Below are positions 52,302-60,897 of a stretch of DNA of 64,000 nucleotides, piece by piece. The notes below the pieces were generated by a model, which was not told the DNA's origin, searched no databases, and saw only the letters and a list, made by a program, of their open reading frames with translations. A program made the position numbers and the translations under genes. The stretch's first letter is position 1. The number at the start of each line of letters is the position of its first letter. The stretch spans positions 2,652,001 to 2,716,000 of the forward strand of contig NZ_LR743507.1 in assembly GCF_902712855.1 (NCBI RefSeq). Reading direction: 5' to 3'. The stretch is from Variovorax paradoxus (lineage in GTDB: Bacteria > Pseudomonadota > Gammaproteobacteria > Burkholderiales > Burkholderiaceae_C).

Positions 52302-52343
52302 ATAGACGATGACTATTGAATTGAAGTAATTGGTAGTTATACT
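52302..52343 (+). promoter_or_regulatory. OxyR-type site and ahpC promoter
   Basis: ATAG-N7-CTAT-N7-AAGT-N7-AGTT from 52302 to 52338: the first half-site matches the OxyR consensus (ATAG-N7-CTAT) exactly, the second weakly, with the right spacing. The sigma-70 promoter overlaps it: -35 TTGAAT (52316-52321), 16-base spacer, -10 TATACT (52338-52343). Confidence 0.8.
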
Positions 52344-52383
52344 GATGGCTCGCCTTTTTCATCAGCCACCACAAGGAATCACC

Positions 52384-52947
52384 ATGTCCCTGATCAACAC
52401 CCAAGTCCAACCCTTCAAGACCCAGGCTTACCTCAACGGCAAGTTCATCGACGTGTCCGACGAGACGCTGAAGGGCAAATGGTCCGTGCTGATCTTCATG
52501 CCGGCGGCCTTCACCTTCAACTGCCCGACCGAAGTCGAAGACGCGGCCGACAACTACCCCGAGTTCCAGAAGCTGGGTGCCGAGGTCTACATCGTGACCA
52601 CCGACACGCACTTCTCGCACAAGGTCTGGCACGACACCTCGCCCGCTGTCGGCAAGGCCAAGTTCCCTCTGGTCGGCGACCCGACCCACACGCTGACCAA
52701 CGCGTTCGGCGTGCACATCCCCGAAGAAGGCCTGGCACTGCGCGGCACCTTCGTGATCAACCCCGAAGGCATCATCAAGACCGCCGAAGTGCACTCCAAC
52801 GAAATCGCACGCGACGTGAAGGAAACCCTGCGCAAGCTCAAGGCAGCGGTCTACACCGCCGCGCACCCGAACGAAGTCTGCCCGGCCAAGTGGAATGAAG
52901 GCGACAAGACCATCGCTCCGTCGTTCGACCTCGTCGGCAAGATCTAA
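52384..52947 (+). CDS. ahpC: Alkyl hydroperoxide reductase AhpC (2-Cys peroxiredoxin)
   Basis: A 187-residue peroxiredoxin that reduces H2O2 and organic peroxides. The peroxidatic Cys47 is in AAFTFNCPTEVED, the resolving Cys166 in HPNEVCPAKW, and the C-terminal helix is APSFDLVGKI. The promoter has an OxyR-type site. A hairpin terminator lies between it and ahpF, which would make AhpC more abundant than AhpF. Confidence 0.98.
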   Translation: MSLINTQVQPFKTQAYLNGKFIDVSDETLKGKWSVLIFMPAAFTFNCPTEVEDAADNYPEFQKLGAEVYIVTTDTHFSHKVWHDTSPAVGKAKFPLVGDPTHTLTNAFGVHIPEEGLALRGTFVINPEGIIKTAEVHSNEIARDVKETLRKLKAAVYTAAHPNEVCPAKWNEGDKTIAPSFDLVGKI

Positions 52948-52962
52948 GCTTCACCCGAGCGC

Positions 52963-52996
52963 AAGCCCGGGCGCTCACGAGGCCCCGGGCTTTTTT
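52963..52996 (+). terminator. Terminator/attenuator between ahpC and ahpF
   Basis: AAGCCCGGG (52963-52971) and CCCGGGCTT (52984-52992) then TTTT. It lies in the 91-base ahpC-ahpF gap. Confidence 0.8.
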
Positions 52997-53038
52997 GTCC
53001 CCAGTTGATAGTTTCCAGTTATCGAAAGAGAGTCTCTC

Positions 53039-54595
53039 ATGCTCGACGCCAACACCAAAGCCCAATTGAAGAGTTACCTCGATCGCGCCACGCAGCCGAT
53101 CGAGATCGTCGCCTCGCTCGACGACAGCCAGGCCTCGGGCGAGGTGCTGTCGCTGCTGAAGGACGTGGCGGAATCGTCCCCGCTGGTCAAGCTGACCGAA
53201 AGCCGCGACGACAACCACCGCAAGCCGTCGTTCTCGGTCAACCGTCCGAGCGAAAACCACGGCCCGCGCTTTGCCGGCCTGCCGATGGGCCATGAATTCA
53301 CGTCGCTGATCCTCGCGCTGCTGCAGATCGGCGGCTACCCCCCGAAGGTCGAGCAGGCCGTGCTCGACCAGATCAAGGCGCTCGACGGCGATTTCGAATT
53401 CGAGATCTACGTTTCGCTCACCTGCCACAACTGCCCCGACGTGGTCCAGGCGCTCAACCTCATGGCAGTCCAGAACCCGCGCATCCGTGCCACGATGATC
53501 GAGGGCGGCACCTTCCAGGAGGAAGTGAAGGAACGCCAGGTGATGGCCGTGCCCACCGTGTTCCTCAACGGCACCGAGTTCGGCCAGGGCCGCATGAGCC
53601 TGGAAGAAATCCTCGCCAAGATCGACAACAGCGGTGTCGAGCGCGAAGCGAAGAAGATCGCCGCCAAGGACCCGTTCGATGTGCTGATCGTCGGCGGTGG
53701 CCCTGCAGGTGCCGCTGCCGCCGTGTACGCAGCGCGCAAGGGCATCCGCACCGGCGTGGCTTCCGAACGCTTCGGCGGCCAGGTGCTCGACACCATGGGC
53801 ATCGAGAACTTCATCTCGATCAAGGAAACCGAAGGACCGAAGTTCGCCCATGCGCTCGAGGAGCACGTGCGCGACTACGAAGTCGACATCATGAATCTGC
53901 AGCGTGCCAAGGCACTGGTGCCGAGCGGCGATCTGATCGAGGTGCAGCTCGAGAGCGGCGCTTCGCTCAAGAGCAAGTCGGTCATCATTTCGACCGGCGC
54001 ACGCTGGCGCAACATCAACGTGCCCGGCGAGCACGAGTTCAAGAACAAGGGCGTGGCCTATTGCCCGCACTGCGACGGTCCGTTGTTCAAGGGCAAGCGT
54101 GTCGCCGTGATCGGCGGCGGCAACTCGGGCGTCGAAGCGGCGATCGACCTGGCCGGCATCGTGGGCCACGTGACGCTGATCGAGTTCGACACGCAACTGC
54201 GCGCCGATGCCGTGCTGCAGCGCAAGCTGCACAGCCTGAAAAACGTCGACGTGTTCACCAACGCGCAGACCACCGAGATCACCGGCGACCAGAAGGTCAA
54301 CGGGCTGGTCTACAAGGACCGCGCGACGGGCGAGTCGAAGCGTGTCGATCTCGAGGGTGTGTTCATCCAGATCGGCCTCGTGCCCAACACCGACTGGCTG
54401 AAAGGCACGGTCGAGCTGTCGAAGCACGGCGAGATCATCGTGGACGCACGTGGCCAGACTTCCGTGCCCGGCGTGTTCGCAGCGGGCGATGCGACGACGG
54501 TGCCGTTCAAGCAGATCATCATCGCGGCGGGTGATGGCGCGAAGGCGGCGCTGGGCGCGTTCGACCATTTGATCCGTACATCGGCCCCAGCATAA
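53039..54595 (+). CDS. ahpF: Alkyl hydroperoxide reductase subunit F
   Basis: The 518-residue flavoprotein that recycles AhpC with NADH. The N-terminal double-thioredoxin domain has the CHNC redox centre at Cys129/Cys132 (SLTCHNCPDV). FAD and NADH sites are VLIVGGGPAGAAAAVYAARK and VAVIGGGNSGVEAAIDLAGI, the catalytic CxxC of the reductase is VAYCPHCDGPLF, and PGVFAAGDATTVPFKQII is the FAD C-terminal motif. It follows ahpC after 91 bases with a terminator between them; this order is standard. Confidence 0.97.
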   Translation: MLDANTKAQLKSYLDRATQPIEIVASLDDSQASGEVLSLLKDVAESSPLVKLTESRDDNHRKPSFSVNRPSENHGPRFAGLPMGHEFTSLILALLQIGGYPPKVEQAVLDQIKALDGDFEFEIYVSLTCHNCPDVVQALNLMAVQNPRIRATMIEGGTFQEEVKERQVMAVPTVFLNGTEFGQGRMSLEEILAKIDNSGVEREAKKIAAKDPFDVLIVGGGPAGAAAAVYAARKGIRTGVASERFGGQVLDTMGIENFISIKETEGPKFAHALEEHVRDYEVDIMNLQRAKALVPSGDLIEVQLESGASLKSKSVIISTGARWRNINVPGEHEFKNKGVAYCPHCDGPLFKGKRVAVIGGGNSGVEAAIDLAGIVGHVTLIEFDTQLRADAVLQRKLHSLKNVDVFTNAQTTEITGDQKVNGLVYKDRATGESKRVDLEGVFIQIGLVPNTDWLKGTVELSKHGEIIVDARGQTSVPGVFAAGDATTVPFKQIIIAAGDGAKAALGAFDHLIRTSAPA

Positions 54596-54607
54596 GTAAG
54601 CCTTAAG

Positions 54608-54637
54608 TTGTTTAGATGAGAATTATTCTCATAAAAT
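54608..54637 (+). promoter_or_regulatory. Heme receptor promoter with perfect Fur box
   Basis: ATGAGAATTATTCTCAT (54616-54632) is a perfect inverted repeat and matches the 7-1-7 Fur consensus (TGAGAAT-T-ATTCTCA). It fills the space between TTGTTT (-35, 54608-54613) and TAAAAT (-10, 54632-54637), 18-base spacer. Confidence 0.88.
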
Positions 54638-54753
54638 GAAAGGCCCGGACCGAATCCGTTTTCGGTCCCTCACCGCCAGCCAGGTCAGTTCGCGCAGGCT
54701 CCTGCGCTCGAAGGTCCAGCAAGCAGTTTCTCAACTGTTTCCTGGACCTTTTC

Positions 54754-56967
54754 GTGGCCGCCCAAAACAACCCTCATCCCGCTTTCCGCCTTGCTCTCCT
54801 GCCGTTCCTGATCGTCTCGGGCCTCGGCATTGCGGCCCCCTCGTGGGCACAGCGCGTCGCGGCACTCAACGAAGTGGTGGTGAGCGGATCGCGCTCCGAG
54901 CAGTCCAGGGACGACCTGGCGGTGAGCACCGAGGTCATCACCCGCGACGAGATCGAGTCGAAGCAGATCACCGAAATCCGCGACGCGGTGCGCGATCTGC
55001 CCAACGTATCGGTCAAGCGCGCGCCCGCGCGCTTCGGCCTGGCGCAAGGCAGCACAGGCCGTGACGGCAACGCGGGCTTCAACATCCGCGGCCTCGACGG
55101 CAACCGGGTGCTGATGCTGACCGACGGCATCCGCACGCCGCGCAGCTACGTCTTCAACGCCAACGCCTTCGGCCGCGACTACTTCGACATCAGCCTGATC
55201 GAGCGCATCGAGATCATCAAGGGCCCGGCGTCGGCACTCTACGGCTCCGACGGCCTCGCGGGCCTGGTCAACTTCATCACCCGCGACCCGCAGTCGTTCC
55301 TGCGCGACGGCAAGACCTTCGGCGGCAGCGCGAACATCGGCTACAGCGGCGACGACAACGGCACGCACGGCGGCGTGACGCTCGCCGGCAAGGCCAACGA
55401 CACGCTGCAGTGGCTCATCTCGGCCAACATGGGCCGTTCCAGCGCGCTCGAGAACATGGGCACCAACTACGCGGCCAACGTCGACCGCACGGCGCCCAAC
55501 CCCGAGCGCGACCGCAACAAGGCGCTCCTGGCCAAGGTCATCCTCACGCCCAATGCCGGCCAGCGTCACGGCTTCACCTTCGAGCATGTCGACAAGACCG
55601 CGCGCTACAACCTGCTGTCGGGCGTGGCGAAGCCGCCGTACGCTTCCACCTCGGTCATCGGCCTGAACGCCAATACCGACCTGCAGCGCCATCGCTTCAC
55701 CTACGACGGCCGCCTGCGCCTCGATTCCGTCATGGCCGACAGCCTGCTCGCCGTGGTGAGCTACCAGCAGGCGAAGTCGCGCGAGTTCATCTATGAAGAC
55801 CGCTACACCGCCGCCGACCGCACGCGCGACGTCACCTACGACGAAAGCACCTGGCAACTGGGCCTGCAGGCCGACAAGACGGTGCGCATGGGCGACTGGG
55901 CGCAGAAGATCACCTACGGCCTCGACTACACGCGCACCAATGTCGAGAACCTGCAGACGGGCCTGGTGCCGCCGGCCGGCGAGAGCTATCCGCTCAAGCG
56001 CTTCCCGGACACGCGCGAGACCTCGTATGCGTTCTACATCCAGGACGAGTTCATCCATGACCGCTGGAGCATCACGCCGGGCATCCGCTTCGACCACTTC
56101 TCGCTCGACGCCAAGCAGGCGGGCTTCGGCGCACAGGCCGTGTCGCTCTCGGGTTCCGCGGTGTCGCCCAAGCTGGGCGTGCTGTTCCGCGCCACGCCGC
56201 AATGGAGCGTGTACGGCAACTACGCCTCGGGCTTCAAGGCGCCGAACGCGTTCCAGGTGAACAACTTCTTCGAGAACGTGATCTCGGGCTACAGGACCAT
56301 TCCCAACCCGAACCTCAAGCCCGAGAAGAGCCAGAACGTCGAGCTCGGCCTGCGCGGCCGAACCGGCATCCTGAGCTTCGACGTGGCCGCCTTCTCCGGC
56401 GACTACAAGGACCTGATCGAGAACGACCGCCAGGTGGGCGGCGTGTTCGGCTCGCGCACCAACCCGGCGACCTTCCAGTCGGTGAACATCGGCCGTGCGC
56501 GCATCAGCGGCTTCGAGATCAAGGGCGAGCTCGACTTCACCGACAACGGCAACGGCTTCTCCGTGCCCTTCGCCTACGGCCGGACGCGCGGACGCGACCG
56601 CACCAACAACCGGCCGCTGAACTCGATCGACCCGACGAAAGCCAGCGTGGGCATCAAGTACCAGGCGCCGGTGTGGAACGTGAGCCTGAGCGCGGTGAAC
56701 CACTCGCGCAAGAAGTGGTCCGACATCGACGCCACAGAGGTCACCGGCGGCACCCAGTTCCAGACGCCCGCGGCCACCACCTTCGACCTGAGCGCACAGT
56801 GGCGCATCCGCAAGGACCTGCGCCTGAATGCCTCGGTGACCAACCTGACCAACAAGCGCTACTGGATGTGGAGCGACGTGCGCGGCCTGACCTCGGCCTC
56901 GACCCTTCGCGATGCCTACTCCCAGCCGGGCCGCAGTTTCAACGTGTCGCTCGTGGCGGACTTCTGA
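54754..56967 (+). CDS. bhuR: TonB-dependent heme/hemoglobin receptor
   Basis: A 737-residue outer-membrane receptor. A signal peptide (LLPFLIVSGLGIAAPSWAQR), TonB box NEVVVSGSRSEQ, plug (RDAVRDLPNVSVKRAPARFG, FNIRGLDGNRVLMLTDGIRT, KGPASALYGSDGLAGLVNFI), barrel with the heme-receptor motifs FKAP (GNYASGFKAPNAFQVNNFF) and NPNL (TIPNPNLKPEKS), and a C-terminal Phe (NVSLVADF). The start is a GTG; no better ATG gives the signal peptide. It heads the bhuRSTUV operon under a perfect Fur box. Confidence 0.93.
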   Translation: MAAQNNPHPAFRLALLPFLIVSGLGIAAPSWAQRVAALNEVVVSGSRSEQSRDDLAVSTEVITRDEIESKQITEIRDAVRDLPNVSVKRAPARFGLAQGSTGRDGNAGFNIRGLDGNRVLMLTDGIRTPRSYVFNANAFGRDYFDISLIERIEIIKGPASALYGSDGLAGLVNFITRDPQSFLRDGKTFGGSANIGYSGDDNGTHGGVTLAGKANDTLQWLISANMGRSSALENMGTNYAANVDRTAPNPERDRNKALLAKVILTPNAGQRHGFTFEHVDKTARYNLLSGVAKPPYASTSVIGLNANTDLQRHRFTYDGRLRLDSVMADSLLAVVSYQQAKSREFIYEDRYTAADRTRDVTYDESTWQLGLQADKTVRMGDWAQKITYGLDYTRTNVENLQTGLVPPAGESYPLKRFPDTRETSYAFYIQDEFIHDRWSITPGIRFDHFSLDAKQAGFGAQAVSLSGSAVSPKLGVLFRATPQWSVYGNYASGFKAPNAFQVNNFFENVISGYRTIPNPNLKPEKSQNVELGLRGRTGILSFDVAAFSGDYKDLIENDRQVGGVFGSRTNPATFQSVNIGRARISGFEIKGELDFTDNGNGFSVPFAYGRTRGRDRTNNRPLNSIDPTKASVGIKYQAPVWNVSLSAVNHSRKKWSDIDATEVTGGTQFQTPAATTFDLSAQWRIRKDLRLNASVTNLTNKRYWMWSDVRGLTSASTLRDAYSQPGRSFNVSLVADF

Positions 56968-57005
56968 CGCCGCGCGCATTGCCAACTTCACGACAAGGAA
57001 TCCCG

Positions 57006-58106
57006 ATGACCGCCGAAGACATCCGCGACCGATTCGCCGCATTGCGTGCCAAGGGCATGCGCCACAAGGACGCCGCTGCGGCAATGGGCCTGTCCGAGGG
57101 CGCGGCCGTGGCCGCGCATTCCGGCACGCACGACAAGGCCCTGCGCGCCACGCGGCTGCGCGGTCCCTGGGTCGAATTGCTGCAGGCACTCGAGCTGTGC
57201 GGCCCGGTGCTCGCGCTCACGCGCAACGAGACCACGGTGCACGAGAAGACCGGGGTCTACGAGAAGGTCTCGGGCAGCGAGATGATGGGGCTCGCATTGG
57301 GCGAGGCCATCGACCTGCGCCTGTTCTTCAGCCGCTGGCACGCGGGCTTCGCGGTCAGCGAGGCAGCGGCCAATGCGGGCGTGCCGCCGTCGTTGAGCCT
57401 GCAGTTCTTCAACGCCCAGGGAGTGGCGGTGCACAAGATCTTCGTGCGCGACGCCACTGACCGCGATGCGTTCCAGTCGGTCATCGACACCTACACGGCC
57501 GCGGACGAGCCGGTGCAGTTCCTGCCGCCGGAAGACAAGGCGGCCCCCCGCGACGACGGCGCCATCGACACCGCAGGCCTCGCCGAAGCCTGGCGCGCCA
57601 TGCAGGACACGCACGAATTCTTCGGCTTGCTCAACAAGTTCGGCGTAGAGCGCCAGCAGAGCTTTCGCCTGACCGAGGGCGAATTCACGCAGCGCGCCGA
57701 AATCGGAGCGGTCCAGGGCCTGCTGCAGGAAGCCGCTTTCGACGGCACGCCGATCATGGTGTTCGTCGGCAGCCCGGGCTGCATCCAGATCCACTCCGGC
57801 CCGGTGGTGCGCATCGAGCCGATGGAAATGAAGGGCCATGGCGACAACGCCGTGCCGATGCGCTGGCTCAACGTGCTCGACCCCGGCTTCAACCTGCACA
57901 TGCGGGAAGACCGCATCGCCGGCGTGTGGATCGTGGAGAAGCCGACCAGCGACGGCGTGGTGACCTCGGTCGAGGCCTTCGACCAGACCGGCGAACTGAT
58001 GGCGATGTTCTTCGGCGCGCGCAAGCCTGGCACGCCCGAACGCGAGGAATGGCGCAACATCGTGGGCCAGCTGCCGCGCCTGCAGCCTGCGGCGGGCAAG
58101 GCATGA
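57006..58106 (+). CDS. bhuS: HemS-type hemin-binding/degrading protein
   Basis: A 366-residue cytoplasmic protein with two HemS/ChuS repeats: the first around residues 25-175 (NETTVHEKTGVYEKVSGSEM), the second around 190-350 (FVGSPGCIQIHSGPVVRIEP and NVLDPGFNLHMREDRIAGVW). HemS proteins bind heme delivered by the ABC transporter; some degrade it. It begins 38 bases after the receptor stop, and its own stop overlaps bhuT (ATGA). Confidence 0.95.
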   Translation: MTAEDIRDRFAALRAKGMRHKDAAAAMGLSEGAAVAAHSGTHDKALRATRLRGPWVELLQALELCGPVLALTRNETTVHEKTGVYEKVSGSEMMGLALGEAIDLRLFFSRWHAGFAVSEAAANAGVPPSLSLQFFNAQGVAVHKIFVRDATDRDAFQSVIDTYTAADEPVQFLPPEDKAAPRDDGAIDTAGLAEAWRAMQDTHEFFGLLNKFGVERQQSFRLTEGEFTQRAEIGAVQGLLQEAAFDGTPIMVFVGSPGCIQIHSGPVVRIEPMEMKGHGDNAVPMRWLNVLDPGFNLHMREDRIAGVWIVEKPTSDGVVTSVEAFDQTGELMAMFFGARKPGTPEREEWRNIVGQLPRLQPAAGKA

Positions 58107-58996
58107 ACGGACGCCGCGCCATGCACATCCGTTTTCACCGGCGCGACGTGCTGCGCCTGCTGGGCGCCTCGTCGTTGGGCGCTGCCGCGCTGCCGCTGTT
58201 CGCGCAGGAGCCGAAGCTGCCGAAGCTCGTGACCGTGAGCGGCGCGATCACCGAGGTGGTCTACCTGCTGGACGCCGAAGGGCAACTGGTGGGCACCGAC
58301 ACCACCAGCCTGTATCCGGCCGCCGCGCGTGCCACGCCCAAGGTGGGCTACATGCGTCAGCTGTCGGCTGAAGGCCTGCTGTCGCTCAAGCCCGACGCGA
58401 TCATCGCCACCAACGAGTCGGGCCCGTCCGTGGTGCTCGACCAGGTCCGCAGCGCCGGCGTGAAGGTCGAGATCATCGAAGCCGACCATAGCTGGGGCGA
58501 AGTGCAGCGCAAGGTGCAGGCCGTGGGCCGCGCCGCCGCGCGCGAGGCGCAGGCGCGCGAGCTGCAGGCGAAGCTCGATGCCGAATGGGCGCAGGTGCAG
58601 CAGCGCGTGGCGGCGTTCAAGGGGCGCAAGCCGCGCGTGCTGTTCGTGCTGTCGCACAGTGCGAGCCCGCAGGTTTCGGGCGAGAAGACCGCCGCGCACG
58701 CGGTGATCGGCTTTGCCGGCGGCATCAACGCGCTCGGCGGCTTCCAGGGCTACCGACCCATGACGGCGGAAGCCATGGCGAGCGCCGCGCCCGACATCAT
58801 CCTCACGAGCACGCAGAGCATCGAGGCCCACGGCGGCGGCGACAGGTTCTGGCAGCGCCCCGAACTGGCGCTCACGCCGGCGTTCAGGAAGCGCAGCCTG
58901 ATCACGCAGGACGCGTTGCTGCTGCTGGGCTTCGGCCCGCGCACGCCGGCTTCCATTGCCGACCTGCACGAGAAATTCGCGGCAGCATTGGCATGA
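58103..58996 (+). CDS. bhuT: Hemin ABC transporter substrate-binding protein
   Basis: A 297-residue periplasmic protein with a Tat-like or Sec signal (MHIRFHRRDVLRLLGASSLG; the RRDVLRLL has a twin Arg) and cleavage near LFAQEP. The family fold is seen: PKLVTVSGAITEVVYLLDAE, VGYMRQLSAEGLLSLKPDAI, EIIEADHSWGEVQRKVQAVG and PQVSGEKTAAHAVIGFAGGI. It binds heme and passes it to BhuUV. The ATG overlaps the bhuS stop and its stop overlaps bhuU. Confidence 0.94.
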   Translation: MNGRRAMHIRFHRRDVLRLLGASSLGAAALPLFAQEPKLPKLVTVSGAITEVVYLLDAEGQLVGTDTTSLYPAAARATPKVGYMRQLSAEGLLSLKPDAIIATNESGPSVVLDQVRSAGVKVEIIEADHSWGEVQRKVQAVGRAAAREAQARELQAKLDAEWAQVQQRVAAFKGRKPRVLFVLSHSASPQVSGEKTAAHAVIGFAGGINALGGFQGYRPMTAEAMASAAPDIILTSTQSIEAHGGGDRFWQRPELALTPAFRKRSLITQDALLLLGFGPRTPASIADLHEKFAAALA

Positions 58997-60025
58997 GCCA
59001 GCGGTTTTCCGCACGCGCCGTGCTGGGCGGCAGCGCGCTGCTGCTCGTCGCGGCCATCGTGCTCGGCGCGGTGTCGGGCGCCTATGCCATCAGCCTGTCG
59101 CAGCTCTGGAACGTACTGACCACGCTGGGGCAGGGGGCCGACAAGTCGCCCGAGCACCTCGTGTTCCTCAACATCCGGCTGCCGCGCCTGCTACTGGGGT
59201 GGCGGCCGGGGCAGGGTTGGGCATGGCGGGCACGCTGATGCAGGGCTCTTTCGCAATCCACTGGCCGATCCGGGGCTGGTGGGGATCAGCAGCGGCGCCG
59301 CGCTGGCGGCGGGCGTGACGATCGTCCTGGGCGCCTCGCTCTGGCCGTCGCTTCCGCGCACGCTCGGCAGCTGGACGCTGGTGCTGATGGCCTTCGGCGG
59401 CGGGCTGTGTGTGACCTTGTTGATCTACGGCCTGTCGCGCAGCGAAGGCGGCACGCGCATGGCGCTGATGCTGTTGGCGGGCATCGCCGTCAACGCGCTG
59501 GCGGGCGCTGGGCTCGGCTTTCTCAGCGTGATGGCCACCGACGAACAACTGCGCAGCCTGCAGTTCTGGCTGCTCGGCAGCCTGGGCGGTGCGCGCTGGA
59601 GCGCCGTGCTGCTGGTGGCCGCGGCCGTTCTGGCGGCCTGCGTGGCGGCGCGCTCGCTGGCCGCGCCGCTCAACGCCATCGCGCTGGGCGAGGCGCAGGC
59701 GGCGCTGCTCGGCGTGGACGTCGAACGCATCAAGCGCCGGGCCATCGTCGTCACGGCCGTGGCCGTGGGGGCGGTGACGGCGACGACCGGGATCATCGGC
59801 TTCATCGGGCTGATCGCGCCGCACTGGGTGCGGATGGTGGCAGGGCCCGATCACCGCGTGGTGTTGCCGGCTTCCGCGCTGCTGGGCGCGGCACTGGTGC
59901 TCTGTGCCGATACCGTGGCGCGCACGGCGATGGCGCCTGCCGAATTGCCGTTGGGCGTGCTCACGGCCTTCATCGGCGTGCCGATGTTCCTGTGGATGCT
60001 GCGGCGGTTCAGGGGGCGCATATGA
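58993..60025 (+). pseudogene. bhuU: Hemin ABC transporter permease, broken by two frameshifts as sequenced
   Basis: A FecCD-type permease with eight to ten helices. The first frame starts MSQRFSARAVLGG, runs through SQLWNVLTTLGQG and FLNIRLPRLLLG, and stops at 59236. The rest is in another frame: GISSGAALAAGVTIVLGASL to the end FLWMLRRFRGRI. The middle 59200-59245 is in the third frame (VAAGAGLGMAGTLMQG), so two single-base losses are needed: one G in CTACTGGGGTGG near 59199, and one in CAGGGCTC near 59245. With both restored it reads as an intact permease. Neighbouring bhuT and bhuV overlap it normally. Confidence 0.9.
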
Positions 60026-60840
60026 CGGCCAGTGCGATGAGCACGCCGCGCGATCCGATGGCGTTGTCGTGCGCCGGTGTCGCGGTGCGCATCGGCGAGA
60101 AGACGCTGCTCGCCGACGCGACGGTCGAGCTCGCCGCCGGCCGCGTGACGGCCATCCTCGGGCCGAACGGGGCCGGCAAGTCGACGCTGCTGTCGGTGCT
60201 GGCCGGCCAGCGCGCGCCGACGCAGGGCAGGGTGACGCTCGACGGCCGCCCGCTCGAGGCGCACGGCATGCCCGCGCTGGCGCTGCGCCGCGCGCTGATG
60301 CCGCAGGAAAGCGCGGTCGCCTTCGACTTCACGGCGCAGGAGATCGTGGCGCTGGGCCGCTATCCGCACCGCCGCGCGCCGGGGCGCGACGAGGACGCGA
60401 TCGTCGAGGAGGCCATGGCGCTCACCGACGTGTCGGCGCTGGCGGGGCGCGTGCTCAACACGCTGTCGGGGGGCGAGAAATCGCGCGCCCACATGGCGCG
60501 GGCGCTGGCCCAGCTCTGGCATTCCCGGCCCGATGGCGCAAGCCGCTGGCTGCTGCTCGACGAACCCACCGCGGCGCTCGACCTCGCGCACCAGCATTCC
60601 GCCATGCGCCTGCTGCGCGAGTGGGCGGGGCGGGGCGTGGGCGTGGTGGCCGTGCTGCACGACCTGAACCTGGCGCGGCGCTATGCCGACGAGGTGGTCG
60701 TGCTGGGCGGCGATGCCGGCGGCCCGGTGCAAGGGCCGGCGGCCGAGGTGCTGCAGCCGGCGTTGATCGAGCGGGTGTGGCGCACGCCATGCCAACCCGT
60801 GACCAGCGCGGACGGCACGGTGCAGTACCTGTTCGGGTAA
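60022..60840 (+). CDS. bhuV: Hemin ABC transporter ATP-binding protein
   Basis: A 272-residue ATPase. Walker A is ILGPNGAGKSTLLSVLAGQR, the Q-loop LMPQESAVAFDF, the signature LSGGEKSRAHMARALAQ, Walker B SRWLLLDEPTAALDLAHQHS and the H-loop VVAVLHDLNLARRYAD. It powers BhuU in heme import. The ATG overlaps the bhuU stop (ATGA). Confidence 0.96.
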   Translation: MTASAMSTPRDPMALSCAGVAVRIGEKTLLADATVELAAGRVTAILGPNGAGKSTLLSVLAGQRAPTQGRVTLDGRPLEAHGMPALALRRALMPQESAVAFDFTAQEIVALGRYPHRRAPGRDEDAIVEEAMALTDVSALAGRVLNTLSGGEKSRAHMARALAQLWHSRPDGASRWLLLDEPTAALDLAHQHSAMRLLREWAGRGVGVVAVLHDLNLARRYADEVVVLGGDAGGPVQGPAAEVLQPALIERVWRTPCQPVTSADGTVQYLFG

Positions 60841-60876
60841 TTTCGACGCACTACGCACGTCCGGCGTGCGTGGTGT

Positions 60877-60893
60877 GCTATCGAAAAAGTAGC
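60877..60893. repeat. 17-bp GCTAT-N7-GTAGC palindromic repeat
   Basis: GCTATCGAAAAAGTAGC, between the convergent bhuV and ppsR genes. It matches the copies at 5075 and 32638 in length and arms. Confidence 0.5.
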
Positions 60894-60897
60894 GACT

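Noticed and set aside
54685..57189. Long open frame on the minus strand opposite the heme receptor
   Set aside because: The real receptor, with signal peptide, plug and barrel motifs, is on the plus strand. The antisense frame has no domain and is a GC shadow.
58993..60025. Programmed frameshifting in bhuU
   Set aside because: Two shifts would be needed within 50 bases, and no classical slippery heptamer with downstream structure is seen. Mutation or consensus error is simpler.
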